In this document: piece by piece, positions 53,963 to 63,503 of the stretch
How the letters are laid out: each line of letters starts with the position of its first letter
How positions within the stretch are numbered: the first letter of the stretch is position 1
Assembly: GCA_963669295.1 (NCBI GenBank)
Contig: OY769938.1
Location: 496,001 to 560,000, forward strand
DNA length: 64,000 bases
Direction: 5' to 3'
Origin: G963669295 sp963669295
Lineage (GTDB): Bacteria > Bacteroidota > Bacteroidia > Flavobacteriales_D > CALLUQ01
Notes under the pieces: generated by a model
What the model was told of the DNA's origin: nothing
The model's database searches: none
What the model saw: the letters and a program-made list of their open reading frames with translations, nothing else
Program-made: the position numbers and the translations under genes

Positions 53963-55657
53963 TTAATCGATCACCACACGGGTTACGTTGGTACGCCCTT
54001 TTTCATCGATAGTACGAATGAAATAGGTACCACGCTCCCAGCTGCTTAAGTTAAAGTTTAACAGTTGTGAGGTGCCCGCAATGTTCAATGCACGGGTTTC
54101 AATAAGTTGCCCCAATACGTTTCTAATTTCAACGGTATAGTCGCCCGCTTCAGCATTGGTTACGTCTACTGAGAACCAACCGCTATTGGGGTTAGGGTAT
54201 ACATTAAAAATTATTTCACCGTCGTGGTTTTCTGCTACTGAATTGGCACAACCAGCATATTGGTCAACGGCCAATACCGCTTTGTGTAAGTTCAAACGGC
54301 CACCGGTTACTGTTTCGCCATTCAAGTCGGCTGCAGCATCCCAACCATCGTTTAATAAATAGTTGCGCATGGTCATGGCCAATGCTCCGGGGTTGGCTTT
54401 GTAATCGGTAATCATTTGATCGCAAGCTGCTGCCCACATCAAACCGATGGTTCCGGCAATATGAGGGGTAGCCATTGAAGTACCGGTTTTGCGGCCATAA
54501 GTATCGTTAGGCTCGGTGCTCATGATATCACTTCCAGGGGCTCCCAAATCGATGGTAGTTAGTCCGTAACCTGCAGTAGCCCGTTGATCCTGGCTATTGG
54601 TGTTGGTTACAGAAATCATGTAATCGCTAGGACATGCTGTTGGCACATCACCATCTACATCTACATTAACGTTGTTGTTCGCTGTGGCTGTAGCACTCAA
54701 GATACCATATGCACCTAGCGAATCGTAAAATGCACACCAAATGGGATAATTATTTGGATCAGCACCATCTACACCAAAAGATGAGTTAGTAGCTACTACA
54801 AATGCTCCTTGTGCACCATTGGTTTGGTTGTAAATTTCTCGTTGTTTCAGTACGTAACCATAGGCAGCAACTACTACCGATTCTTGTCCCGATGAACCGG
54901 TGATGGGCATTACATCCACATCCTGATTCACACCGGTAACACCAAGGTTATTATCGCCAATGGCACCTACAGTGCCAGCCACGTGTGTTCCATGGTCGTC
55001 GAACTGTCCGTTGAACATTACATCGCCATCGTTGGCTACTGCATCCCATCCATTCACATCATCTACATAACCATTGTTGTCATCGTCCTGGTTGTTATTA
55101 GGAACTTCACCGCTGTTTACCCACCAGTTCATGTCTTCGTGGTTCAAATCAAATCCACCATCTACCACAGCCACTACTATACGGTCGTTTTGGGCAGTGA
55201 ATCCTCCAGTAGTTACATCCCAGGCATCGCAAGCCGAGATATCAGCAGTTCCACCACTGCCGTTGGTACCATCGTTAAACATGGCCCACATGTCGCCAAA
55301 ATTTGTATCGTTAGGACAAACACGAGGTTTGATGTTAGCGTGGTCGTACTGTGCTACTGCCACATCAGGGTGCACCTGTACATCGGTTAAAGCCTTGTAC
55401 TCCGAAATGCCATCCACATCAAACTTCAGCAACCAAATGTTGAGCGTTTCCGACAACACTTTGTCAACCCGCACTTTGGCATTGGGATTGGCTTCGTTCA
55501 TTGCACTAACCACATTGTTGATGTCTTTTTTGTATTGCATCTGAACAATGAGATTTCCAGGAACAATGTCGTCACCGGTACGTGCCATAGTGGCAGTAGA
55601 TAGCAAGCAAGCAATGAGTAGTAATGCAGATAAATTAAGGGTAAAGATTTTTTTCAT
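53963..55657 (-). CDS. S8-family subtilisin-like protease with T9SS type A sorting domain
   Basis: 564 residues. Signal peptide 1-25. The catalytic triad is visible: Asp166 (VAVVDGGFDL), His222 (DDHGTHVAGTVG) and Ser394 (GTSMATPHIAG), with Asn291 as oxyanion residue (ATNSSFG). Residues ~30-110 may be a propeptide. The final ~85 residues are a type A sorting domain (FNVYPNPNSGWFSVDV ... RGTYFIRTIDEKG). The protease is thus secreted through the T9SS and attached to the surface or released. A -7-like element (TATCTTTC on the minus strand, 55692-55699) lies 35 bp upstream of the ATG. Confidence 0.93.
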   Translation of the reverse strand: MKKIFTLNLSALLLIACLLSTATMARTGDDIVPGNLIVQMQYKKDINNVVSAMNEANPNAKVRVDKVLSETLNIWLLKFDVDGISEYKALTDVQVHPDVAVAQYDHANIKPRVCPNDTNFGDMWAMFNDGTNGSGGTADISACDAWDVTTGGFTAQNDRIVVAVVDGGFDLNHEDMNWWVNSGEVPNNNQDDDNNGYVDDVNGWDAVANDGDVMFNGQFDDHGTHVAGTVGAIGDNNLGVTGVNQDVDVMPITGSSGQESVVVAAYGYVLKQREIYNQTNGAQGAFVVATNSSFGVDGADPNNYPIWCAFYDSLGAYGILSATATANNNVNVDVDGDVPTACPSDYMISVTNTNSQDQRATAGYGLTTIDLGAPGSDIMSTEPNDTYGRKTGTSMATPHIAGTIGLMWAAACDQMITDYKANPGALAMTMRNYLLNDGWDAAADLNGETVTGGRLNLHKAVLAVDQYAGCANSVAENHDGEIIFNVYPNPNSGWFSVDVTNAEAGDYTVEIRNVLGQLIETRALNIAGTSQLLNFNLSSWERGTYFIRTIDEKGRTNVTRVVID

Positions 55658-55851
55658 AGCAACAAGAATTTTTGATATAGATTTTTCACCTGAAAGATAA
55701 TGAAATTTAACGCGCGAAGGAAATTCCCACCTGCCAACACCGTCTAAATCATTGGAAAGCTATCGTTATCAATGCTGCATAACAATTAACAATTTCAGCG
55801 ATTTGTTAACAAAGCTATTCCCTTCCATAAAAAGCGGTTATCTTCATCATT

Positions 55852-58800
55852 ATGGAGCACAATTTTGTGGTATATCGTTCTTCTGCCGGATCGGGAAAAA
55901 CCTATACGTTGGTACGCGAATATTTGAAGCTGGTGCTCCTGTCTGAATCGCCTTACCGATTTACCCAAATACTGGCTATTACTTTTACCAACAAGGCGGC
56001 TAATGAAATGAAGGAGCGGGTGATTGAAGGGCTCAAAGAATTGTCGTTACAACCTGGTGATCCTGATTTTGAAGTACCCACTGAAGGCAGTCTCTTTAAA
56101 TCGTTGCAACAAGAAGTGCAGCTTTCGGAAGAAGCCTTGCGCGAAAAGGCCACTAACATTTTAGAGAAAGTACTGCACAACTATGCTGATTTGGCCATCT
56201 GTACCATTGATAAATTTGTGCATCGTATTATCCGCACTTTTGCACGCGACCTGCGTATCCCTCTTGACTTTGATGTGGAGATCGACCAGGAAGGATTGCT
56301 TGGCAAGGCCATTGATTTGCTCATTGCCCAGGTAGGTATGAATGAGCAGCTTACCAAGGTGCTGGTAGCTTATACCGAACAAAAAGCAAGCGACGACAAA
56401 AACTGGCACATTGATGCCGACCTTTATGCCTTTGCCCGCAACTTACTGAACGAAGAAAGCCACGCCTACCTTCATCAGTTGCGCGAATTGAGTATCGACG
56501 ATTTCTTAACCGTTCGAAGCACTGTTGTAAAACAGATCAGCATCTTTGAAACTACCCTCCAAAAAACAGGGAAGGAAGCACTAGAGCTAATTCAACAACA
56601 AGAGCTGGAAGCTACTGCATTTGCTGGAGGACGAAATGGCATTGTAAAGTATTTCGAATACCTGGCCAGCTTGCGCAAAGACAAACTGCATCCTTCTAAC
56701 ACACACCTTAAAAATGTGGAGGAGAACAAATGGCATGCAGGCAAAGCCAGTGCAGCAGAAAAAATGGCCATCGACCGCATTCAACCCCAATTGGAAACCT
56801 TGTTTCGTCAGGCACATCAATATGTGCAAGAAGAAGGGCAACAGTATCAATTGTATGTATTGCTTAACCAACACCTCTACTCCCTTTCAGTGTTGAACGA
56901 GGTGGAGAAGATGATCGACGACATTAAAGAAAGCAACAACATCTTGCTGATTTCAGATTTCAATAAAACCGTACATAACATTGTACTTAACGACCCTGTG
57001 CCTTTTATTTATGAGCGTTTGGGCGAACGGTACCAGAACTATCTTATTGATGAGTTTCAAGACACCTCTGTAGTACAATGGCAAAATTTATTGCCACTGG
57101 TAGATAATGCCATTGCCACTGGCAATTTCAATATGATTGTAGGCGATGGCAAACAAGCCATTTACCGTTGGCGCAATGGCGAGGTAGAGCAATTTGCCCG
57201 CCTGCCTGAAATCTATGGGCATAACAACGAGCCTTTTGTGCTCGATAAGCAAGATACATTACAACGCAACTATGCCGCTAAAGTATTGGCTACCAACTAC
57301 CGTTCGAATCAGGAGGTCATTGAATTCAACAACTTCTTTTTTCGGGAAGTAGCACAACAATTGAACGAGCATTTTCAATCAATTTACCACCAATTAGAAC
57401 AACAGGTACCCCCAAACAAAACCGGTGGCTATGTGCATGTACGCTCGCTTGAAGATGAAGAATTTAGCACTGAAGAATTGCACTTTGAACATACCAGACG
57501 CAGCATTGAAGAAGCGGTAGAAGATGGCTATTCATTGAGCGATGTCACCATTATTGTACGCAAAAACACCACTGGCAGCTTATTGGCCAATTACCTTATT
57601 GGTGCTGGTATTCCGGTCGTATCGTCAGAAAGTTTGTTGCTAAAAAATTCAGCCGATATTCAGTTTTTCATCAACATCTTTAAGCACCTTCGCAGTCCGG
57701 GTGATAACCTGGCCAAGGTAGCAGCATTGCGCTACTTGATGGTACGATCGAAGCAAGAGGAACGGTTGAATGAAGTATTGGCCGAATACACCGAAAAAGA
57801 AAGCGAACAGGGAAAACCTCATGTACAACTCAATCGATTCTTGAAAGACCACGGGTACAACATTCAGTTGTACCGGCTCATTCAATTGCCTATTTACCAG
57901 GCTGTAGAAGAGTTGTTGCGCACCTTTTTCCCGAACGTTAAGCCCAATGCCTACCTCCAGTTTTTTATGGATGCCGTACACCAATTTACTGCCCGGCAGG
58001 GCAACAATATTTTTGAGTTTTTAGATTGGTGGAAAAGCAAGGAAGAAAAGCTCTCTGTACAGGTGCCCGAAGGCATGGATGCCGTACGCATCATGACCAT
58101 CCATAAGTCGAAAGGATTGCAGTTTCCTGTGGTAATAGTTCCCTTTGCCAACTGGTCGATTCGAATGGGGAAAGACAACCTGTGGGTCGCCCTCAACGAA
58201 CCGATTGAAGGCATGGATGTAGCTTTGCTATCCACCAACAAGTCGATGCTAGAAACGGCTTATGCTGGTTACTACGAAGAGGAAGAACACAAGTCTTTGC
58301 TCGACCATATTAACATGCTATATGTAGCATTTACTCGGGCAAAAAACCGGTTATATGTGCTTACCAACCCCACCCGCGGCAAAAGTGTTGCCACCTACAT
58401 CAATGCTGTGGTGAGCAGTACTCCTGAGTGGAGCGAAGAAGCACAAGCCTATGCCTACGGGAAACGCACTACTAAAACCGATACGCCAAAAACACAGCAA
58501 GAGCAATACCCTCTTACTTCCATGCACTCATATCCGTGGACTGATAAGTTGAAAGTAAGTTTACAAGCACCGCAGTTGTGGAACATGGAAACATTTGAAA
58601 CGCAAAAGCAATATGGTGCCCTCTTGCACACTGCCCTGGCCAAAATTCGCACCAGGGATGATGTAGGCCGGGTATTGGAGCAACTTTGTGCCGATGGGCT
58701 CATCGCTGCCCAAGATGTGGAGGGAGAACAAAACAAGATTGAGTCGTTGTTAGCAAACCCAGCTATTGGCCGTTGGTTTGAAGCAGGGCTGGATGTACGT

Positions 58801-59022
58801 ACGGAGGTAGAAATCATTGCTGATACCGGGGAAGTTTTTCGCCCCGACCGTGTGGTAGTTGATCAGCAAAAAGCTGTGGTTATCGACTATAAAACTGGTG
58901 TACCTAAGGCTGCACATAAAAAACAGGTAGCTACCTATGGTAAGTTGTTGCAAGCCATGGGGTATACCGATGTGGAACAATACCTGGTATATACCGAAGA
59001 AGCACGAATAGAACAAGTATAG
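55852..59022 (+). CDS. UvrD/AddA-like helicase with C-terminal PD-(D/E)XK nuclease
   Basis: 1056 residues. Superfamily 1 helicase motifs in order: Walker A SSAGSGKTYTL (residues 10-20), ITFTNKAANEMKERV (motif Ia), LIDEFQDTSVVQW (Walker B), VGDGKQAIYRWRNGE (motif III), ATNYRSN (motif IV), MTIHKSKGLQFPVVIVPFAN (motif V) and LYVAFTRAKNRLYVL (motif VI). The C-terminal RecB-type nuclease shows YGALLHTALAK, FRPDRVVV and VIDYKTG. This architecture is that of AddA/RecB-type subunits that resect double-strand breaks. The AddB partner is not in the window. Confidence 0.92.
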   Translation: MEHNFVVYRSSAGSGKTYTLVREYLKLVLLSESPYRFTQILAITFTNKAANEMKERVIEGLKELSLQPGDPDFEVPTEGSLFKSLQQEVQLSEEALREKATNILEKVLHNYADLAICTIDKFVHRIIRTFARDLRIPLDFDVEIDQEGLLGKAIDLLIAQVGMNEQLTKVLVAYTEQKASDDKNWHIDADLYAFARNLLNEESHAYLHQLRELSIDDFLTVRSTVVKQISIFETTLQKTGKEALELIQQQELEATAFAGGRNGIVKYFEYLASLRKDKLHPSNTHLKNVEENKWHAGKASAAEKMAIDRIQPQLETLFRQAHQYVQEEGQQYQLYVLLNQHLYSLSVLNEVEKMIDDIKESNNILLISDFNKTVHNIVLNDPVPFIYERLGERYQNYLIDEFQDTSVVQWQNLLPLVDNAIATGNFNMIVGDGKQAIYRWRNGEVEQFARLPEIYGHNNEPFVLDKQDTLQRNYAAKVLATNYRSNQEVIEFNNFFFREVAQQLNEHFQSIYHQLEQQVPPNKTGGYVHVRSLEDEEFSTEELHFEHTRRSIEEAVEDGYSLSDVTIIVRKNTTGSLLANYLIGAGIPVVSSESLLLKNSADIQFFINIFKHLRSPGDNLAKVAALRYLMVRSKQEERLNEVLAEYTEKESEQGKPHVQLNRFLKDHGYNIQLYRLIQLPIYQAVEELLRTFFPNVKPNAYLQFFMDAVHQFTARQGNNIFEFLDWWKSKEEKLSVQVPEGMDAVRIMTIHKSKGLQFPVVIVPFANWSIRMGKDNLWVALNEPIEGMDVALLSTNKSMLETAYAGYYEEEEHKSLLDHINMLYVAFTRAKNRLYVLTNPTRGKSVATYINAVVSSTPEWSEEAQAYAYGKRTTKTDTPKTQQEQYPLTSMHSYPWTDKLKVSLQAPQLWNMETFETQKQYGALLHTALAKIRTRDDVGRVLEQLCADGLIAAQDVEGEQNKIESLLANPAIGRWFEAGLDVRTEVEIIADTGEVFRPDRVVVDQQKAVVIDYKTGVPKAAHKKQVATYGKLLQAMGYTDVEQYLVYTEEARIEQV

Positions 59023-59154
59023 CTTTGCTATAATTGCCAAAAGATGGCTAAATATTTCAGCCGCTTATACATACTTTTAAACCACTTATCCCATATTAAT
59101 GTGGATTTGTGCATCCAAAAACTTAATTTTCCGCACTAAACCAAAACGTTAAGC

Positions 59155-61212
59155 ATGAAAAAACTCGCTTTTCCCACGTTCGTCGCCCTGTCGGTAGCCC
59201 TGGCAAGTTGCGGTGGCGAAGCCGAAGTGACCGAAACACCTGGTGACACCTCGAATGAGATGGCCACCATCGACCTGGCCTTTATGGATACCACCATTGA
59301 TCCTGCGCAGGATTTTTACCACTACTGCAATGGTACCTGGATCAAAGAAAACCCTGTTCCCTCTACCGAAAGCTCGTGGGGCAGTTTTAATGAATTGGAT
59401 GAGCGCAACAAAAAGTTGCTTCAAGATATCTTGAAAGAAGCCTCTACAGGAGAGTTTGAAAAAGGCAGTCACATGCAAATGATTGGCGACTTTTATGCTA
59501 CCGTAATGGATTCTACCAGCCGAGACGAGCAAGGCTTTCAGCCCATTGCTGGCGAGTTGGAAAAAATTAACGCCATTGCTTCCAAAGAAGATTTATTGAG
59601 CGTTGTGGCCGACCACCACATGTATCAAATCGGATCGATCTTTGAAACTGGTGTATTGGAAGATTTAAAAGACAACACCAAATATGCCATGTATGCCAGC
59701 CAGGCAGGCATTGGCTTGCCCAGTAAAGACTACTACTTTAAAGACGATGAAAAATCAGAAGAGATTCGTCAGAAGTATGTAGAGCACATGGGCAAAATGT
59801 TCCAGTTGTTAGGGCACGATGAAGCGACAGCAAGTGCTGCAGCTAACAAAATCATGGAAATTGAAACCCAATTGGCTGAAGCATCAATGGGACCTGTAGA
59901 ATTGAGAAACATTGAAATTCAGTACAACAAAATGACCATGGATGAATTGGCTGGTATTTGCCCATCCAACGATTGGAACGGTTATTTTGAAAAGATTGGT
60001 GTAGGCAATTTAGAATACCTTATTGTTACCCAACCTGAATTTTTTAAGCGTGTAGATGAGGTGCTTAACAGCGTTTCTATCGACGATTGGAAAACCTATC
60101 TTACCTGGCGCTTGATTGATGAAACTGCTGGCTACTTAAGTACTGATTTTGAAAATCAAAACTTCTGGTTCTTCGGCACTGTGTTGAGCGGAACCAAAGA
60201 AATGAAGCCCCGTTGGAAAAGGGCCATCAGTGCTGTTGGTGCTTATACCGGTGAGCCATTGGGTAGAGCTTTCGTAGACAAAGCCTTTAGCCCCGAATCA
60301 AAGCAACGTGTAAACGAGATGGTAGACAACTTGTTTGCTGCGTTTGAAATGCGTTTGGAGCAGGTAGATTGGATGACCGATTCTACCAAAGAGTTGGCCA
60401 AAGCAAAATTGGCTACTTTCACCCGCAAGCTCGGTTACCCTGATGAGTGGACCGATTTCTCAGACCTGGAAATTAGCCGCGAGTCGTATGCTATGAATGC
60501 CTTACGCGCCCGTAACTGGCAGGTAAAAGATAACCTGGCTAAAATGGGACAGCCTGTTGATAAAACAGAATGGGGCATGGCACCACATATTGTAAATGCT
60601 TATTACAACCCATTGATTAACGAAATTGTATTCCCTGCAGGTATCATGCAACCACCATTTTTTGTACCCGATGCAGAAGATGCAGTAAACTATGCCCGTA
60701 TGGGAGCCGTAATTGGCCACGAGTTTACCCACGGTTTCGACGACATGGGATCGCAGTTTGATGCCACTGGAAATTTCAACAACTGGTGGAGTGCTGCCGA
60801 TCGCGAAGAGTTTACCAAGCGTACTACTAAACTGGTAGAGCACTTTAACTCGTTCGAAGCGATGGACAGCCTTTATGTAAATGGTGAGCTAACCCTTGGC
60901 GAGAACATTGCCGACCTGGGTGGATTAACCCTCGCTTATTACGCCTACCAGAAGTCGCTAGAAGGCAAAGAGCGTGAAGACATTAGTGGATTTACTCCTG
61001 AGCAACGTTTCTTCATCGCTTTCGGTCAAATCTGGAAAGTGAACTATACCGATGAGTCGTTGCGTCAGCAAGTAATGACCAACCCTCACTCGCCCGGTAA
61101 CTTCCGTGTGATTGGTCCTTTGTCGAACATGCCTGAATTCTTCGAAGCCTTTGATGTACAAGAAGGCGATGCCATGCGACGTGGTGAAGATGTGATTGCA
61201 CGTATTTGGTAA
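59155..61212 (+). CDS. M13-family (neprilysin-like) metallopeptidase lipoprotein
   Basis: 685 residues. Lipoprotein signal ending LASC (Cys19-20 region), then DPAQDFYHYCNGTWIKENPV of the M13 N-terminal domain. The zinc site is VIGHEFTHGFDD (His522, Glu523, His526) with the third ligand in GENIADLGGLT (Glu583). The substrate-binding NAYYNP motif (VNAYYNPLINEIVFPAGI) and a C-terminal region ending VIARIW complete the family pattern. These enzymes cleave small peptides in the periplasm or at the surface. It stands alone and ends at a strong terminator. Confidence 0.95.
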   Translation: MKKLAFPTFVALSVALASCGGEAEVTETPGDTSNEMATIDLAFMDTTIDPAQDFYHYCNGTWIKENPVPSTESSWGSFNELDERNKKLLQDILKEASTGEFEKGSHMQMIGDFYATVMDSTSRDEQGFQPIAGELEKINAIASKEDLLSVVADHHMYQIGSIFETGVLEDLKDNTKYAMYASQAGIGLPSKDYYFKDDEKSEEIRQKYVEHMGKMFQLLGHDEATASAAANKIMEIETQLAEASMGPVELRNIEIQYNKMTMDELAGICPSNDWNGYFEKIGVGNLEYLIVTQPEFFKRVDEVLNSVSIDDWKTYLTWRLIDETAGYLSTDFENQNFWFFGTVLSGTKEMKPRWKRAISAVGAYTGEPLGRAFVDKAFSPESKQRVNEMVDNLFAAFEMRLEQVDWMTDSTKELAKAKLATFTRKLGYPDEWTDFSDLEISRESYAMNALRARNWQVKDNLAKMGQPVDKTEWGMAPHIVNAYYNPLINEIVFPAGIMQPPFFVPDAEDAVNYARMGAVIGHEFTHGFDDMGSQFDATGNFNNWWSAADREEFTKRTTKLVEHFNSFEAMDSLYVNGELTLGENIADLGGLTLAYYAYQKSLEGKEREDISGFTPEQRFFIAFGQIWKVNYTDESLRQQVMTNPHSPGNFRVIGPLSNMPEFFEAFDVQEGDAMRRGEDVIARIW

Positions 61213-61231
61213 TAACAATTCCTTATATATC

Positions 61232-61263
61232 AATCCCCCGGGGCAACCTGGGGGATTTTTTTT
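61232..61263 (+). terminator. rho-independent terminator with GCAA loop
   Basis: Stem AATCCCCCGGG (61232-61242) with CCTGGGGGATT (61247-61257), one G-U pair, loop GCAA (a GNRA tetraloop) and a following T run to 61263. It lies 20 bp after the M13 peptidase stop. Confidence 0.93.
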
Positions 61264-61369
61264 GCTTTGTTTTCCGTCTCATTTCAGTGTTACCTTATCT
61301 CTTTATGGCTTTAACTAATACCAATAAAGGGTACATCAATATGATTGAGAGGGGATGTTGTTTGGAATA

Positions 61370-61850
61370 AATAAGAGCTCCGATTCGTAAAAATAGAGAA
61401 CGATTTGGACAAAAACGAGGTTCAAACTGGAACAACATAAGAACAATTTGGGTAAAGAGGGGTTCTAATTGAAGGGAAGAGACAACGATTTGAACGAAGA
61501 GAGAGTTCAGTTGGTAGGAATAGAAGTGTGAACATAGATGAAGAAGCCATAGTTCGAACAAAGAGAGGCATGAACATGAGTAGTAAAGCTATGATATAGA
61601 CAAAGAGAGGCTTGAACATGGGGAGTACAGCTATGGCATAGACAAAGAGAGGCTTGAACATGAGTACAGCAGCTATGGTGTAGACAAAGAGAGGTTTGAA
61701 CATGAGTAGTACAGCTATGATGTAGACAAAGAGAGGCTTGAACATGAGTACAACAGCTATGGTGTAGACAAAGAGAGGCTTGAACATGAGTACAACAGCT
61801 ATGGTGTAGACAAAGAGAGGCTTGAACATGAGTACAACAGCTATGGTAGA
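61370..61850. repeat. 42-bp minisatellite (two alternating ~21-bp half-units), decaying leftward
   Basis: Well-kept units begin at 61560, 61602, 61644, 61686, 61728, 61770 and 61812, exactly 42 bp apart. Each is half A (aaagagaggcttgaacatga) plus half B (tacaacagctatggtgtaga). Degenerate copies continue to the left at 61370, 61412, 61454 and about 61496 with the same spacing, then a 64-bp step to the first clear unit. The right-hand copies are almost identical. No spacers separate them. Confidence 0.93.
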
Positions 61851-61931
61851 GGTGTGAGGAGTTAATAACACAGTTGAAGCACCTGCTATCTAAAGATGCA
61901 CCACCATGCCTTACACGTCAACCATCCTTTG

Positions 61932-61939
61932 TATATTTG
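61932..61939 (+). promoter_or_regulatory. -7 promoter element TATATTTG of the DUF2452 operon
   Basis: Exact TAnnTTTG match ending six bases before the ATG at 61946. The following bases (CACCAA) are nearly the same as after the element at 53868 (CACCA), which suggests the same promoter type and a leaderless transcript. The -33 region has no clear TTG. Confidence 0.5.
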
Positions 61940-61945
61940 CACCAA

Positions 61946-62386
61946 ATGAATGAAAATCCCATTGATAAGGACAAGATCACGGAAAATCCGCACAACCTCC
62001 CCTACGCACACACCGTGGGCGGTGCTGTGGTGAAACCCGAAGACAAAGGGAAGATCAAAAGCAGGGCCATGACGGCCATGGTGGAGCAAACCGATCAACA
62101 GTTGGCACAAATATACCGGCAAATGAAACTGCTGGCCGAACAAGCCAACGACATCAAAAAACGCATTGAAGTATCGGAGTTGATTTACAACGCTGAACTG
62201 CGATTCGAACCCATCATTGGTCACACCTATTACCTCTACGAAAAAGAGGATGGTAAACACTTGCTCTCTGTTATTGGCCCGCACCAATGGGGACGAAGCA
62301 AAGGATACAAAGAATTTATATCGGCCGCCAAGTTATTGGCCGATCATACCTGGCAATTACTAAACGAAGATGCTGAAACTATTTAA
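61946..62386 (+). CDS. DUF2452-family protein
   Basis: 146 residues from the ATG at 61946. The open frame extends upstream to 61874, but that would include the promoter motif. The N-terminus (NPHNLPYAHTVGGAVVKPED), then KSRAMTAMVEQTDQQLAQIY, a helical middle and IGHTYYLYEKEDGKHLLSVI and KLLADHTWQLLNED, match the DUF2452 pattern well. Its function is unknown; it is cytoplasmic by lack of a signal. Its end overlaps the next gene by 17 bp, so it is the first gene of a three-gene operon. Confidence 0.88.
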   Translation: MNENPIDKDKITENPHNLPYAHTVGGAVVKPEDKGKIKSRAMTAMVEQTDQQLAQIYRQMKLLAEQANDIKKRIEVSELIYNAELRFEPIIGHTYYLYEKEDGKHLLSVIGPHQWGRSKGYKEFISAAKLLADHTWQLLNEDAETI

Positions 62387-63503
62387 GAAGAAAGACCGAA
62401 GCGGCAACAACGAAGGAACCTCTAGAGGGTTTTACCAGTTAACTGTATCGAACATCAAGCAAGAAACACCCGATACCGTTTCTATTGCATTGACCATTCC
62501 CAACGAACTGGCCACCACTTTTTCCTACCAACAAGGGCAATACCTTACACTAAAAGTAGTGGTGAATGGCGAAGAATGCCGGCGATCGTATTCGCTGTGT
62601 AGTAGTCCCAACACCAACGAGCCCCACACCATTGCCGTAAAGCGAGTGGCAGGCGGTAAAGTATCTAACTACCTGGCCGACGAAGTAAAAGTAGGCGATA
62701 CGTTGGAAGTAATGGCTCCTGCGGGCAACTTTACCAGCACCCTTGATGCCTCAAACAATGTACAATACGTATTGTTTGCAGCAGGCAGTGGCATTACTCC
62801 TGTCATTTCTATCTTAAAAAGTGTATTGCATACCGAACCGCAAAGCAGTGTAGTCTTGTTTTATGGCAACCGCAACGAAGAAAGCATCATCTTTAACAAC
62901 GAGCTACAAGCGTTAGCCCAACAACATGAAGCTCGCTTGCAAGTGATCCACACATTGAGTCAGCCTACCGACGCATGGCAAGGACAACGAGGCCGATTGG
63001 ATCGCATTAAAGCAGTAGACCTTTACGACAAGCATGCGGGCACAGGTGCTAAAAAACATTTTGTTTGTGGTCCTAACGATATGATGACCGAAGTGTTGGC
63101 CGCCCTTAGTGGTAGAGGTGTTGCTGAAAGCGATATCATTATTGAATACTTTACCACACCGGTAGCTGAAGAAAAAGCACCACCAACTGTTGCGAATGCT
63201 GATGCTGATGCTGATGATTTTACTGGAATAAGCAAGGTGACCATTTTACTGGATGGTGAAGAAACGGAAATTGAAATGCAGTCGAAAGATTTCATCTTAA
63301 ATGAAGCCATTGAAAGTGGACTGGATGCTCCTTACTCTTGCCAGGGTGGAGTGTGTACCACCTGCCTGGCCAAAGTGGTGGAAGGTAAAGTAACCATGGA
63401 TGAATCGTTTGGCATTACCGACGATGAAATAGCAAAAGGATACATCCTTACCTGCCAAAGTCATCCGAAAAGTGCTACTGTAAAAATTGATTATAACGTA
63501 TAA
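62370..63503 (+). CDS. PaaE-like ferredoxin/flavodoxin reductase with C-terminal 2Fe-2S domain
   Basis: 377 residues. FAD-binding domain with RRSYSLCSSPN (residues ~72-82) and GGKVSNYLADEVKVGD, an NAD(P) domain (AAGSGITPVISILKSVL; HFVCGPNDMMTEV), a linker rich in Ala/Asp and a plant-type ferredoxin domain (ACQ-type motif APYSCQGGVCTTC, then LTCQSHP). This is the layout of phenylacetyl-CoA oxygenase reductase and related electron carriers. No oxygenase genes are nearby, so the redox partner is unknown. It overlaps the preceding gene by 17 bp and the next one by one base (TAATG). Confidence 0.9.
   Translation: MLKLFKKKDRSGNNEGTSRGFYQLTVSNIKQETPDTVSIALTIPNELATTFSYQQGQYLTLKVVVNGEECRRSYSLCSSPNTNEPHTIAVKRVAGGKVSNYLADEVKVGDTLEVMAPAGNFTSTLDASNNVQYVLFAAGSGITPVISILKSVLHTEPQSSVVLFYGNRNEESIIFNNELQALAQQHEARLQVIHTLSQPTDAWQGQRGRLDRIKAVDLYDKHAGTGAKKHFVCGPNDMMTEVLAALSGRGVAESDIIIEYFTTPVAEEKAPPTVANADADADDFTGISKVTILLDGEETEIEMQSKDFILNEAIESGLDAPYSCQGGVCTTCLAKVVEGKVTMDESFGITDDEIAKGYILTCQSHPKSATVKIDYNV

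Larger units (their letters stand above)
61264..61945. other. non-coding region dominated by a minisatellite
   Basis: About 680 bp between the terminator and the DUF2452 gene. No convincing gene is present. It holds the 42-bp tandem repeat array described separately, then a short unique stretch with a promoter. The minus-strand open frame across the array is explained by the repeat length being a multiple of three. Confidence 0.7.

Noticed and set aside
61560..61850. CRISPR-like regular repeats
   Set aside because: Units follow directly on one another with no unique spacers, half-units are related, and no cas gene is present.
61422..61871. Minus-strand open frame of 149 residues with a 14-residue repeat (TIAVVLMFKPLFVY)
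   Set aside because: It lies wholly in the 42-bp minisatellite, whose length (a multiple of three) keeps one frame open by itself. No ribosome site, no signal and no match to a family were seen.
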